A DNA stretch of 64,000 bases from JBBQCW01 sp038319025 (GCA_038319025.1 JBBQCW010000003.1:1-64000), one strand, 5' to 3'; shown: positions 15,119-22,328, numbered from the stretch's first letter. Notes: generated from the letters alone by a model not told the origin. Made by a program: numbers and translations.

Positions 15119-16309
15119 ATGTCCACGACGGAAACCCCCACCAAGCCCACGACCCCAGCCAAGCCGCGGAAGGCTCCGCGGAAGACCTCGACGCTGCAGA
15201 TCACCGGCCGCAGCCTCGACGCCGCGTTGAAGCGCGCCAAGCCCGTCGCATCCAAGCGCTCCGCGGTCGCCGCGCTTGGCGGCATCATGATCCGCCTAAC
15301 CGGCGGCAAGGTCACCCTCGAGGCGACCAACATGACGACGTCGGTGCAGGCACGGATGTCAGGCAGCGGGACCCGCGGGTTCACCGCGCTCGTGGCCTGC
15401 GACCTGTTGACCAACGCCGTCAAGCTGCTCGGCCCGGGCGCATGGGTCGCACAAACCGACAGCCGGGACGGCACGCTCACCCTTGCCGCAGGGGCGAAGA
15501 ACCTCGTCTTGCCGCTGCTCCGCAACGAGGACTTCCCGTCCCTCGACTTCACACCGGGGCAGGACCTCATGAGCGCGCCGGGGGACGAGGTGCTCCCTGT
15601 CGTGCGTGCGGCTCTCCCGTTCGCGTCCAAGGATCAGACGCGGCCCGCACTCACCAGCATCGTGTTCGACCGCAAGTCCCGCGTCGTGTACGCCAGCGAC
15701 TCTTACCGGCTCGGGGTGTTCGACTGTCCCGGCATGATCGCCCGACGGACGGGCAAGATCTCCGTGCCGTCCGAAGCGATCGAGTACGCGGCAGCCGGCG
15801 CGTCGAAGCGATGGAAGATGACGTTCCGCGGCACCACCGCGGTGACGATCGACGTTGGCGAAGCCGTCTACGTCACCCGCCAGGTCGAGGGGAAGGCGTT
15901 CGAGTACCGGCACCTGATCCCCGACGATTTCGACATCGACTACCGCGTCCCCCGCGACGAGCTGGTCGACGCCGCCAGGTTCGCGTGGAGCGTCCTCGGT
16001 GACCGGCCGAGCGCGCCGCTTCGCTTCGCACTCCAGCACGACAAAGTGCGTCTGCACGGCAAGGACAAGAGCAGCGGGGCCGGCATGTCGATGGAGGTGC
16101 CCGCCGCAGCGATGCTCGTGAAGGGATCCAAGATCACGGCTCTGGACGACGTGGGCCTGAACGCCATGTTCTTCCTGTCCGCGGTCGAGGCGCTCACGCC
16201 GTTGCGCGGCGGCAAGCTGCGGGTGCAGACGATCAGCCCGTTGCGCCCGATCCTCGTCAGCGGGCAGGGCGGCCGTGTGATCCTCATGCCGATCCGCCTC
16301 AACGCATGA
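15119..16309 (+). CDS. Phage DNA polymerase sliding clamp (DnaN-like)
   Basis: The 396-residue product has a Pro/Lys/Thr-rich N-terminal extension (residues 1-28) and then three clamp-like repeats. Clamp signatures include LQITGRSLDAALKRA, RPALTSIVFD, SDSYRLGVF, a FEYRHLIPDDFD segment and the C-terminal VILMPIRL. The processivity clamp encircles DNA and tethers polymerases. A phage copy could serve its own replication or compete with the host clamp. There is no polymerase gene nearby in the window. The ATG has AAAGGAT eight bases upstream. Confidence 0.85.
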   Translation: MSTTETPTKPTTPAKPRKAPRKTSTLQITGRSLDAALKRAKPVASKRSAVAALGGIMIRLTGGKVTLEATNMTTSVQARMSGSGTRGFTALVACDLLTNAVKLLGPGAWVAQTDSRDGTLTLAAGAKNLVLPLLRNEDFPSLDFTPGQDLMSAPGDEVLPVVRAALPFASKDQTRPALTSIVFDRKSRVVYASDSYRLGVFDCPGMIARRTGKISVPSEAIEYAAAGASKRWKMTFRGTTAVTIDVGEAVYVTRQVEGKAFEYRHLIPDDFDIDYRVPRDELVDAARFAWSVLGDRPSAPLRFALQHDKVRLHGKDKSSGAGMSMEVPAAAMLVKGSKITALDDVGLNAMFFLSAVEALTPLRGGKLRVQTISPLRPILVSGQGGRVILMPIRLNA

Positions 16310-16737
16310 TCGCCCCGGCCGATGTGATCAAGCTGCTGCAGGAGGTCTGCGGCTATAGCGATGGCACCGACGGCAACGAGTCGGGCGTCGACTCGTTGAT
16401 CGCCTACAAGGACGCCCTCGAGGAGTGCTTGCACGAAGCGCTCTTGCAAGCTGGTGCGTGGGCCGTCGTGAGCGCAAAGATCGACGACTCGATGTCGGCG
16501 TCTGCTGTGTTCACCGCGGTGCTCAAGGAACGTGCGCTGCTGCTGGAGCACCACGCCAGTCGGCCGCACGAGCCGGGGGGAGAGGACCGGGCGACAGCCC
16601 ACTGCATCGAGTGTGGGCAGCCGGTCACGTACCGGTTTGGGGCGTGGCACTGCCCCGTCCACCGCGACGAGGGGCACGTCCAGTTCGGGCCGCCCTCACC
16701 AACCATAGAAAACCAACCACAAGGAGGCTCATCATGA
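16306..16737 (+). CDS. Early phage protein with C-terminal zinc-ribbon-like motif
   Basis: This 143-residue protein overlaps the clamp stop by four bases. Residues 1-95 are helical. Residues 99-120 contain C-x2-C then C-x2-H (HCIECGQPVTYRFGAWHCPVH), a zinc-ribbon pattern. Zinc ribbons of this size often bind DNA or proteins. Coupling to the clamp gene suggests a replication or regulatory role, but no direct evidence shows this. Confidence 0.5.
   Translation: MIAPADVIKLLQEVCGYSDGTDGNESGVDSLIAYKDALEECLHEALLQAGAWAVVSAKIDDSMSASAVFTAVLKERALLLEHHASRPHEPGGEDRATAHCIECGQPVTYRFGAWHCPVHRDEGHVQFGPPSPTIENQPQGGSS
16698..16733 (+). promoter_or_regulatory. (AACC)n leader element, copy 4
   Basis: ACCAACC at 16,698 and ACCAACCAC at 16,712 are followed by AAGGAGG before the ATG at 16,734. 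This copy lies inside the 3' end of the preceding gene. Confidence 0.45.
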
Positions 16738-17690
16738 GCCACGGAATCACAGCCAAGGACAGCATGTTCAGCGTCAGGGAAACCCCTTGGCACCGTCTCG
16801 GCATCGTCCTGAAGAAGGCGCCGTCGAGCGTGCAGGACGCCCTCAAGAAGTCCGGCCTGGACTGGCAGGTCATCCAGAAGCCTCTCTACGTCCCCGGCCC
16901 CACCAAGAAGGACCGGCCGGAGCTCGTCGACGGGTTCCTCGCGAACGTCCGCAGGGACACCGGTGATGTTCTCGGCGTCGTGACCGACCGGTACACGCCA
17001 GTCCAGAACCACGCCGCGTTATCGTTCGTCGACAACCTCCTCGGGACCTCGCTGACGTTCGAGACCGCCGGCTCCTTGAACGCCGGCAAGCGCGTGTGGG
17101 TTCTGGCCAGGGTGCCCGGGCACATCACCGTCGGCGGCGACCCGGTCCAGGAGTACCTGCTGTTCGCCAACCGCCACGACGGCAAGGGCAGCGTCCAGGT
17201 GCTCCTCACGAAGGTGCGCGTCGTGTGCGCCAACACGTGGGCGTTCGCGCTCGACGGCGCTGACGCCGAGCGCATCTACACGGTGCGGCACGTCGGCGAC
17301 GTCACGCAGGGCATCCACGACGCCCGCGCCGTGATGGGCATGCACGTGCAATACAGCAAGCAGTTCGTGAAGCTCGGCAACCGGTTGGCGTCGCAGCGAA
17401 TGACCGACCGCAAGCTCGACCAGGTGCTGAAGGAGCTGTGGCCCGACGAAACATTGGCCGGTGGCGGCTCCCGCTCAAGGGCCAAGTCCAGGGATGCTGT
17501 CATCACCCTGTTCAAGGACGGGCCGACGGTCGGCAACGCCCCCGGATCGAAGTGGTGTGCGCTGAACGCGATCACCGAGCACCTCGACTACGGGCGTCGC
17601 GTGAAGTCACCTGAGGGCCTGTTCATCCGGGCGTTCGGCGACCACGACGGCATGAAGGCCAAGGCGTCTGAGCTCGTGGCAGCTGCCTGA
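16734..17690 (+). CDS. DUF932 family phage/plasmid-like protein
   Basis: The 318-residue product starts at an ATG with AAGGAGG upstream and overlaps the previous stop. It shows the family pattern: an N-terminal PWHRLGI, a central AGSLNAGKRVWVLARVPG, and KVRVVCANTWAFAL with a C-terminal KWCALNAITEHLDYGR region. DUF932 (TIGR03299 type) proteins are common in phages and plasmids. Their molecular role is not established. The length is normal for the family. Confidence 0.85.
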   Translation: MSHGITAKDSMFSVRETPWHRLGIVLKKAPSSVQDALKKSGLDWQVIQKPLYVPGPTKKDRPELVDGFLANVRRDTGDVLGVVTDRYTPVQNHAALSFVDNLLGTSLTFETAGSLNAGKRVWVLARVPGHITVGGDPVQEYLLFANRHDGKGSVQVLLTKVRVVCANTWAFALDGADAERIYTVRHVGDVTQGIHDARAVMGMHVQYSKQFVKLGNRLASQRMTDRKLDQVLKELWPDETLAGGGSRSRAKSRDAVITLFKDGPTVGNAPGSKWCALNAITEHLDYGRRVKSPEGLFIRAFGDHDGMKAKASELVAAA

Positions 17691-17703
17691 GCGGGCGGTA
17701 AGC

Positions 17704-17745
17704 GGGGGGCCGTCCTCTCCTGGCTAATGGAGCGGATGGCCCCCC
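17704..17745 (+). repeat. Long GC hairpin after DUF932 gene
   Basis: GGGGGGCCGTCC (17,704-17,715) pairs with GGATGGCCCCCC (17,734-17,745), 12 pairs with one G-T wobble. An inner CTCC/GGAG stem lies in the loop. No T-run follows; instead a CAGTACC/(AACC) element starts on its last base. Confidence 0.65.
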
Positions 17746-17760
17746 AGTACCAACCTAACC
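17745..17760 (+). promoter_or_regulatory. CAGTACC / (AACC)n leader element, copy 5
   Basis: CAGTACCAACCTAACC directly follows the 17,704 hairpin, in the leader of the next small gene. Confidence 0.45.
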
Positions 17761-17821
17761 AACGCGAATCCCGGTTCCATGCCCGATTTGGCGAAGGACA
17801 CAGAGAGGACCCGCAGCCCGA

Positions 17822-18157
17822 ATGTTACCCCCAACACACCGCACTGACCACTGTTTGCCGCCCAAACCTCCACCTCGTGCGAAGCGACAGGTGCGCGAGG
17901 TCCCGCCTGGCAAGGTGGGGCCACGTACCAAGATCGGGTCCAGAGAGATCCGCCTCGGCGACATCGTTCTCGTCCTGGACCCACATCACCCGGCCCCGTT
18001 TCTCGGCCAGGTAGTCGACGCGTACACCCTGGGCGGTAAGTGGGTGCTGCTGCTCGGCGTCCTACCGCACACGCATGGTCGGCTGCCTCGGCAGTCGACG
18101 AAGATCACGAACGTCAAGCAGCATTGGCGGCGTGACGGGCGCGCATGGAAGCCGTAG
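17822..18157 (+). CDS. Early phage protein, possible SH3-like small domain
   Basis: This 111-residue basic protein starts at ATG 17,822 behind a weak GAGAGGA. After a Pro/Arg-rich leader, residues 40-85 read as short strands (REIRLGDIVLVLDP, FLGQVVDAYTLGGKWVLLLGVL), a small barrel-like pattern. It ends in a basic tail. No known family is recognised. Confidence 0.45.
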   Translation: MLPPTHRTDHCLPPKPPPRAKRQVREVPPGKVGPRTKIGSREIRLGDIVLVLDPHHPAPFLGQVVDAYTLGGKWVLLLGVLPHTHGRLPRQSTKITNVKQHWRRDGRAWKP

Positions 18158-18208
18158 CCCACCGCAGACGCGTCGTCTAGTTCGTATGTAATCATCAACC
18201 AACGTAGT

Positions 18209-18225
18209 GAGGAGGTTTCCTCATC
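18209..18225 (+). promoter_or_regulatory. Shine-Dalgarno hairpin followed by ATC, before the HTH gene
   Basis: GAGGAGGTTTCCTC folds with GAGGA against TCCTC and is preceded by CAACCAAC (18,196). In copies 1 and 3 of this arrangement the hairpin ends at an ATG. Here it ends at ATC (18,223), which is in frame with the HTH gene. Confidence 0.4.
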
Positions 18226-18249
18226 CCAACCGCGACCAGGGACCCTAAC

Positions 18250-18441
18250 GTGGCAACACCGCTGCACTCAGCCAAGGAAGGCCTCAGCGTCCGAGAAGTG
18301 TCCGAGAGGCTCGGCGTCAGCTACCAGACGGTCCACAACTGGATCAAGGCGGGGCAGTTGCCCTGCACCAGGTTCGGGCCGACCGGCCGAAAAGTCCGGA
18401 TCGCCGAAGAAGACCTAGCGCCACTGATCCGTACCGGATAG
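18250..18441 (+). CDS. Small helix-turn-helix protein, excisionase/MerR-like
   Basis: The 63-residue product (GTG start) is essentially one HTH_17-type domain: SVREVSERLGVSYQTVHNWI then a basic wing with GPTGRKVRIAEEDL. Such proteins act as recombination directionality factors or small repressors. An in-frame ATC at 18,223 with a stronger ribosome site could add nine residues. It lies between the DUF932 and recombination genes. The later small HTH gene next to the integrase is the better excisionase candidate. Confidence 0.65.
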   Translation: MATPLHSAKEGLSVREVSERLGVSYQTVHNWIKAGQLPCTRFGPTGRKVRIAEEDLAPLIRTG

Positions 18442-18450
18442 AGTGGCGTC

Positions 18451-18471
18451 GCTCGCCCGGCGAAGGCGAGC
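18451..18471 (+). repeat. GCTCGCC/GGCGAGC hairpin
   Basis: A perfect 7-bp stem with a 7-base loop lies ten bases after the HTH gene stop and upstream of a CAGTACC element. There is no T-run. Confidence 0.5.
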
Positions 18472-18494
18472 AATGACCCCGAAGCAGCATCCCG

Positions 18495-18541
18495 CAGTAC
18501 CAACCCAACACCAACCAGTAGGACCACTGAGGAGGCGCCTC
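18495..18541 (+). promoter_or_regulatory. CAGTACC / (AACC)n leader element with Shine-Dalgarno hairpin, copy 6
   Basis: CAGTACC followed by AACCCAACACCAACC leads to GAGGAGGCGCCTC, whose arms GAGG/CCTC can pair over the ribosome site. A TTG start follows at 18,544. Confidence 0.5.
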
Positions 18542-18543
18542 GC

Positions 18544-18651
18544 TTGGCCGCGAGAAACATCCACCGTCCACCGACGGTCACCAACCACAAGAACAGCCCC
18601 CGCACCGTTGACGCGGCCGGGGGCACGACCCACGGAGAACACACTCCATGA
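18544..18651 (+). CDS. Possible 35-residue leader peptide
   Basis: A TTG start eight bases after GAGGAGG opens a frame of 35 codons whose TGA overlaps the ATG of the next gene in the ATGA form typical of this operon. The peptide is basic and Pro/Thr/His-rich, with no domain. Its value as a gene rests on the ribosome site and the stop/start overlap. It may serve translational coupling. Confidence 0.35.
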   Translation: MAARNIHRPPTVTNHKNSPRTVDAAGGTTHGEHTP

Positions 18652-19913
18652 GCGCCACTACCGTACCCGACAGCCCGCAGGAAGAGCTCATAACCGACGC
18701 TGAGATCGTCGGCGAAGATCCCCCCGCGCCGCCCGTCCCAGTTCCGCCGGCCGCTGGCACCGAGCTCGTCCGCACCACCGCGCCAACCCCGGCACTGTTC
18801 CGGGAGTACGACGACCCGAACACCACGCTCGAGGTCGCCGCGAAGGTCGCGAACACCCTGAAGGACGTGCTCGCGAAGCAGGGGCTGCTAACTCGGATCG
18901 GCGCGAAGGACCACGTCGACATCGAGGGCTGGCAGACGATCGGCACCATCACGCGCGTCGCGATCGACAACGTGCACGTCGGCCCGATGCTCGACCCCGT
19001 CACCGGGGCCGCACTGATCACCGAGTACGAGGTCCACGTGAAGGACTACCAGTGGATCAACAAGGAGAAGAAGCACGTCGCCGACCGCACGTACACCGTT
19101 CAGGGTTTCGACTGGACGGCGAAGGCGGAGGCCCGTCTCCCCGACGGCACCCTCGTTGGTACTGGCGTCGGCATCTGCCGCCGGACGGAGGACAAGTGGG
19201 CCAAGGCCGACGACACCGCCATGCAGGCGATGGCGCAGACCCGGGCCGCGTCCCGTGCCTATCGGGCCGCGCTCGGCTGGGTCGTTCACCTGGCCGGCTA
19301 CAACGCAACACCGTCCGAGGAAATGATGACGGTCGAGCACACCCTCCCGTATGCACAGGAGGCCGACCCGACGCTCAAGCAGGCCGCATCGCAGGCGCTG
19401 CTGGCCTTGTGCGGCGGTGACGCCAAGAAGGCCGAGGAGGCGTGGGGCGCGGTCAAGAAGGGGTGCGGGGGAGCGATGCCTGTCGCGGCCGCCCAGGCGC
19501 TTACCGCGGCCGCAGCGCTGCTGCCGCAGGCCGCTGCGGCCCCGGTGGCTCAGGCTGCCCCCGCTGCAGCGCAGGCCCCGGTCGCCGCCGCTGCAGCGGA
19601 TCCGGAGAAGCTGATCACCCCGGCCACGGTCGCGAAGATCGCCGCGGCCGTCGTCGACGCCCAGCTGGATGATCAGCGCGTTGAGGTTCTCTGCCGGTGC
19701 GTCGCGAAGGTCACGAGCATCGACCAGCTGCCTCGTCCGATCGGCCCGGGGTTCCTGAAGGTCCTCGCGGCGATCGCCAAGGAGATGCCCGGCGACAACG
19801 AGCAGGTATCCAGGTGCGTGAAGCTCATCTGGGAGCGCAACGACACGGAGCCGCTCGGCGCCGACCTTGATGCTCTCTTGGAGCACATCACGGACATGGC
19901 GGTGCCGTTCTGA
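18648..19913 (+). CDS. Candidate phage recombination (single-strand annealing-like) protein
   Basis: This 421-residue protein has an acidic disordered head (1-45), then a core with strands (GWQTIGTITRVAIDNV, YTVQGFDWTAKAEARLPDGTLVGTG). The block AMAQTRAASRAYRAALGW and LAGYNATPSEEM is typical of a group of actinophage DNA-metabolism proteins. An Ala-rich linker (about 285-330) separates a C-terminal helical domain. The core recalls Rad52/Erf-type annealing proteins, but I cannot show homology by eye. It is followed by a coupled partner gene and lies near the integrase. Confidence 0.45.
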   Translation: MSATTVPDSPQEELITDAEIVGEDPPAPPVPVPPAAGTELVRTTAPTPALFREYDDPNTTLEVAAKVANTLKDVLAKQGLLTRIGAKDHVDIEGWQTIGTITRVAIDNVHVGPMLDPVTGAALITEYEVHVKDYQWINKEKKHVADRTYTVQGFDWTAKAEARLPDGTLVGTGVGICRRTEDKWAKADDTAMQAMAQTRAASRAYRAALGWVVHLAGYNATPSEEMMTVEHTLPYAQEADPTLKQAASQALLALCGGDAKKAEEAWGAVKKGCGGAMPVAAAQALTAAAALLPQAAAAPVAQAAPAAAQAPVAAAAADPEKLITPATVAKIAAAVVDAQLDDQRVEVLCRCVAKVTSIDQLPRPIGPGFLKVLAAIAKEMPGDNEQVSRCVKLIWERNDTEPLGADLDALLEHITDMAVPF

Positions 19914-20419
19914 TGCCGTCGACTGCTCTCACCATCACCAGCGTCGAGGACCCCGACATCGTCGTCGAGGTCCTCGACCCGCTCACCGGCGAGCTCGTCA
20001 ACCTGATCACCGCTGATCTGGACGATCTCGCCGGGTGGCTGGACCACGTCCGCGAGTACAAGCGGATGTGCGACCAGGCGCTCAACGTTGTGCAGGAGCG
20101 CATGTACCGGGAGATCGACCCGGGCGGCCAGTGGACGGTCATCAGGCCCAACTGGAAGATCACCGGGACGTCGCCGGCGCCGACCGTCAAGTACGACGGC
20201 GAGCGGGTGTACAAGGCCGCCCGGAAGCTCGTGAAGGACGGGCTGCTCACGAAGGACGCGGCCGGGAAGGCCGTCGAGCGCGTCGTGTCGTTCAAGGCGC
20301 GCGTCGCCGGGATCCAGGCGCTGTCGAAGATCAGCCCGGTGATTGCGGCGGCGTTCGAGGAGTGCTCCACCGAGGAGCCCAAGCTGTCCCGTGGCCTCAA
20401 CGTGAAGCCGAACGCGTGA
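19913..20419 (+). CDS. Phage protein coupled to the recombination candidate
   Basis: The 168-residue product starts at an ATG sharing a base with the previous TGA. It has a helical DLAGWLDHVREYKRMCDQALNVV segment (about 38-62) and a C-terminal helical region. The pairing of an annealing-type gene with a small helical partner recalls exonuclease/Gam-type accessory genes, but no catalytic motif is present. Function unassigned. Confidence 0.5.
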   Translation: MPSTALTITSVEDPDIVVEVLDPLTGELVNLITADLDDLAGWLDHVREYKRMCDQALNVVQERMYREIDPGGQWTVIRPNWKITGTSPAPTVKYDGERVYKAARKLVKDGLLTKDAAGKAVERVVSFKARVAGIQALSKISPVIAAAFEECSTEEPKLSRGLNVKPNA

Positions 20420-20625
20420 CCGGTCGGGTCGTTCAGTTTCCCGGTGGCGCAGAGGCATGGCTGACAAAGGCCAGCCTCTGCGCGCACCTGGGGTACAGCG
20501 AGCGGTGGGTCGAGATGCGCGTCCGCGATGGCATGCCGTGCCGCAAGGTCGGCCGGTCGGTTAGGTTCCGGCTCTCCGACGTCGAGGCATGGCTCGACGC
20601 ACGAGCAGCGAGGAGCACCGCGTGA
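20416..20625 (+). CDS. xis: Excisionase-like helix-turn-helix protein
   Basis: The GTG at 20,416 overlaps the previous stop, and the gene itself overlaps the integrase start. The 69 residues hold an HTH_17 domain: WLTKASLCAHLGYSERWVEMR, then MPCRKVGRSVRFRLSDVEAWL. This is the usual form of recombination directionality factors encoded beside tyrosine integrases. It probably directs excision by binding near attP. A transcriptional role is also possible. Confidence 0.65.
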   Translation: MTGRVVQFPGGAEAWLTKASLCAHLGYSERWVEMRVRDGMPCRKVGRSVRFRLSDVEAWLDARAARSTA

Positions 20626-21758
20626 TCGTCAAACGCAGCGGCGGCTACGGCGTCCGGGTCTACAACCCGGCCACTGGCCGCAAGGAATGGGTTGGCACGT
20701 ACCCCCGGCTGGGGACCGTCCGCGAGGAAGGGACCGCCCGCTGGGCGGAAGCCGACGCCGCTGCCCGCTTCGCCACGCGAGTGCGCCGAATCACCGTCAA
20801 GGACTTCTCCCAGGAGTGGCTGCACGACAAGGCGAACGCGCCCCGCAACGCGTGGGCGCCAACGACCCTCGCGACGAACACGTACATGATCGCCCCGTTC
20901 GTCGACGAGTACGGCCACATCCCCATCGCCGACCTGGGCCGCGCCGAAGCCGCCTCGTTCTCCCTCCAGCACCCCGTCCACCTGCCCGTCTGCCGGGCAA
21001 TGGTGAACTGGGCGATCCACAAGGGCGCCCGCACCGCCGTCAACCCGTTCTCCAACCTCGCCCGCGACCTTGGCATCACGCAGTCGCGGGGACGAAAGGA
21101 CCTCCCCGACGACTGGCTGACCACCGACCAGGTCAACAAGCTCGCCGAGACAGCTCGCGGCACCCACGCGCACGGCGACATGATCGCCGCTGCCATCACC
21201 TTCGCCGCCTACGTCGGTCTGCGCCCCGGCGAAATGTTCGCGCTCGAGTGGGATGACCTTGACCTCAAGAACAACGAGGTCAAGATCGGCTGGCAGGTCG
21301 CCGCAGCTGGCGGCCGCCGGCGGCCAAAAAACAAGCTTGCCCGCACCGTCATCCTGCCCCCGCAAGCCGCGGACGCCGTGCAGACCCTCACCCGCCGCCT
21401 TGACGTGCCGTGGGTGTTCTGGACGGTCCGCGGCAAGCGGTTCGCCCGCCCATCCTTCTACACGTACTGGACCCCTGCCCGGGCCGCGTTCGGCCGACCC
21501 GACATGGACTTCTACGAGCTCCGCCACTTCTGCGCGACCCACCTGCTGTCGATGGGCGTCACGCACGAGGACGTCGCGGTGCAGCTCGGTCACACCGACG
21601 GCGGCGAGCTCGTTCGCAGCACGTACGGGCATCCGTCGTTGGCTGCGGCGCGCGAGCGCCTCAAGGCCGCGTACCGTCTCGCTCGTCCCGGCTGGGACGC
21701 AAAAGGGACGCAAAACGTGGCATCACCCACTGTTTTCCAGGAGGTTCGCGTACCGTGA
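20622..21758 (+). CDS. int: Tyrosine integrase
   Basis: I choose the GTG at 20,622 because it overlaps the upstream stop as elsewhere in this operon. An ATG at 20,589 in the same frame would add 11 residues. The 378-residue protein has an N-terminal DNA-arm region (GGYGVRVYNPATGRKEWVGTY), a core-binding domain, and a catalytic domain with GLRPGE (Arg201), ELRHFCATH (Arg301/His302), LGHTD and the nucleophile in STYGH. The residue three before Arg301 is Tyr, not the more common His. It catalyses integration and excision between attP and attB. It is the last prophage gene and lies next to the presumed attachment site. Confidence 0.9.
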   Translation: MIVKRSGGYGVRVYNPATGRKEWVGTYPRLGTVREEGTARWAEADAAARFATRVRRITVKDFSQEWLHDKANAPRNAWAPTTLATNTYMIAPFVDEYGHIPIADLGRAEAASFSLQHPVHLPVCRAMVNWAIHKGARTAVNPFSNLARDLGITQSRGRKDLPDDWLTTDQVNKLAETARGTHAHGDMIAAAITFAAYVGLRPGEMFALEWDDLDLKNNEVKIGWQVAAAGGRRRPKNKLARTVILPPQAADAVQTLTRRLDVPWVFWTVRGKRFARPSFYTYWTPARAAFGRPDMDFYELRHFCATHLLSMGVTHEDVAVQLGHTDGGELVRSTYGHPSLAAARERLKAAYRLARPGWDAKGTQNVASPTVFQEVRVP

Positions 21759-21814
21759 ACACATCGTCTCCATAGGGGATAGCTCGACGAATAGTCACTT
21801 GAAGTAGTCAAGCA

Positions 21815-21855
21815 TCGAGCCTCGGGGACGTATTTCCCGGGGCTCGAGCTGTTTT
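21815..21855 (+). terminator. Intrinsic terminator after the integrase
   Basis: TCGAGCCTCGGG (21,815-21,826) pairs with CCCGGGGCTCGA (21,836-21,847) with one wobble, then GCTGTTTT. It is the last phage-like signal before host genes. Confidence 0.65.
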
Positions 21856-22288
21856 CAGGCCCGTTCAGGGCCCCGAGTCGGCCGCGGGCGCCTTGTGCCG
21901 GCCGGGGACGTGGCCCAGGCCTAGCGCGAGGCTCGTCGCCGGTGCTCCGCCAGGCTCGCGGGCGAACGGCTTCCGCGGCGCCAAGTGTTCATGATCTCGC
22001 GGCCTACGCCGTTCGCAAACTCTGAGTCGCGAGCACGATCGTTCCTCGTGGCGGCTGAGCCCTGGGTGGCCCACGCGGCCCTGTCTATGGATCACTCGTC
22101 GTCGATGTGCCGGTACGAGGCATTGTCCTGATGCGGACGGTCGTCGCGCGCTGATCGGTACCCGGCGATACCGATAACGCCGCCGGTGGGGAAGAGGACG
22201 ACTAACGGCGCAACAACGTCAAGCATGGACTCATGGGACCCCGCCGTGCCGCCGCGTAGCCTAGGGAGACGCCTGCCACCAGACTATT
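21856..22288. other. Prophage/host junction region, no clear gene
   Basis: About 430 bases without a convincing long gene. No tRNA can be recognised, which is the commonest target of tyrosine integrases. Only a possible 44-codon reverse-strand frame (22,092-22,226) stands out. The attachment core probably lies between the integrase stop and this stretch. Confidence 0.4.
22092..22226 (-). CDS. Possible 44-residue membrane peptide
   Basis: This short frame encodes one hydrophobic segment (APLVVLFPTGGVIGIAGY, about residues 6-23) followed by a charged tail with RSARDDR and YRHIDDE. This resembles small single-pass actinobacterial proteins. The ribosome site is weak. It lies in the junction region, so it could be phage or host. 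Confidence 0.3.
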   Translation of the reverse strand: MLDVVAPLVVLFPTGGVIGIAGYRSARDDRPHQDNASYRHIDDE

Positions 22289-22308
22289 CAACCTAACGGT
22301 TGATCAAC
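22289..22308. promoter_or_regulatory. Candidate ArsR-type operator
   Basis: CAACC-TAAC-GGTTG (22,289-22,302) overlaps the perfect palindrome GTTGATCAAC (22,299-22,308). It lies 20 bases before the ArsR gene, beside a TAGGGT -10-like box, and probably mediates autoregulation. Confidence 0.5.
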
Positions 22309-22328
22309 TGCTAGGGTTAATACACGCC

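Larger units (their letters stand above)
1..21855 (+). mobile_element. Prophage, right-hand portion (tail, lysis, early and integration modules)
   Basis: This stretch runs from tail assembly genes through an endolysin and early DNA-metabolism genes to a tyrosine integrase followed by a terminator. Nearly all genes are on the plus strand and many overlap by four bases, as in phage operons. Baseplate J, gp25/W, tail protein I, hub and LysM genes indicate a contractile tail. The left end, head genes and packaging genes lie outside the window. The right attachment site must lie between the integrase stop (21,758) and the host ArsR gene (22,329), but its core cannot be defined without the left end. 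Confidence 0.9.

Noticed and set aside
12431..18591. CRISPR array from the repeated ACCAACC units
   Set aside because: Units are far too short, spaced by whole genes and sit before start codons; no regular spacers or cas genes.
18443..18703. Forward frame of 86 codons in the leader before the recombination gene
   Set aside because: Basic low-complexity product; leader motifs and the coupled small frame explain this stretch better.
21865..22095. Reverse-strand frame of 76 codons in the junction region
   Set aside because: Arg/His/Pro-rich composition, no ribosome site, no domain.
21759..22328. tRNA at the attachment site
   Set aside because: No cloverleaf or TPsiC-like sequence found by eye on either strand.
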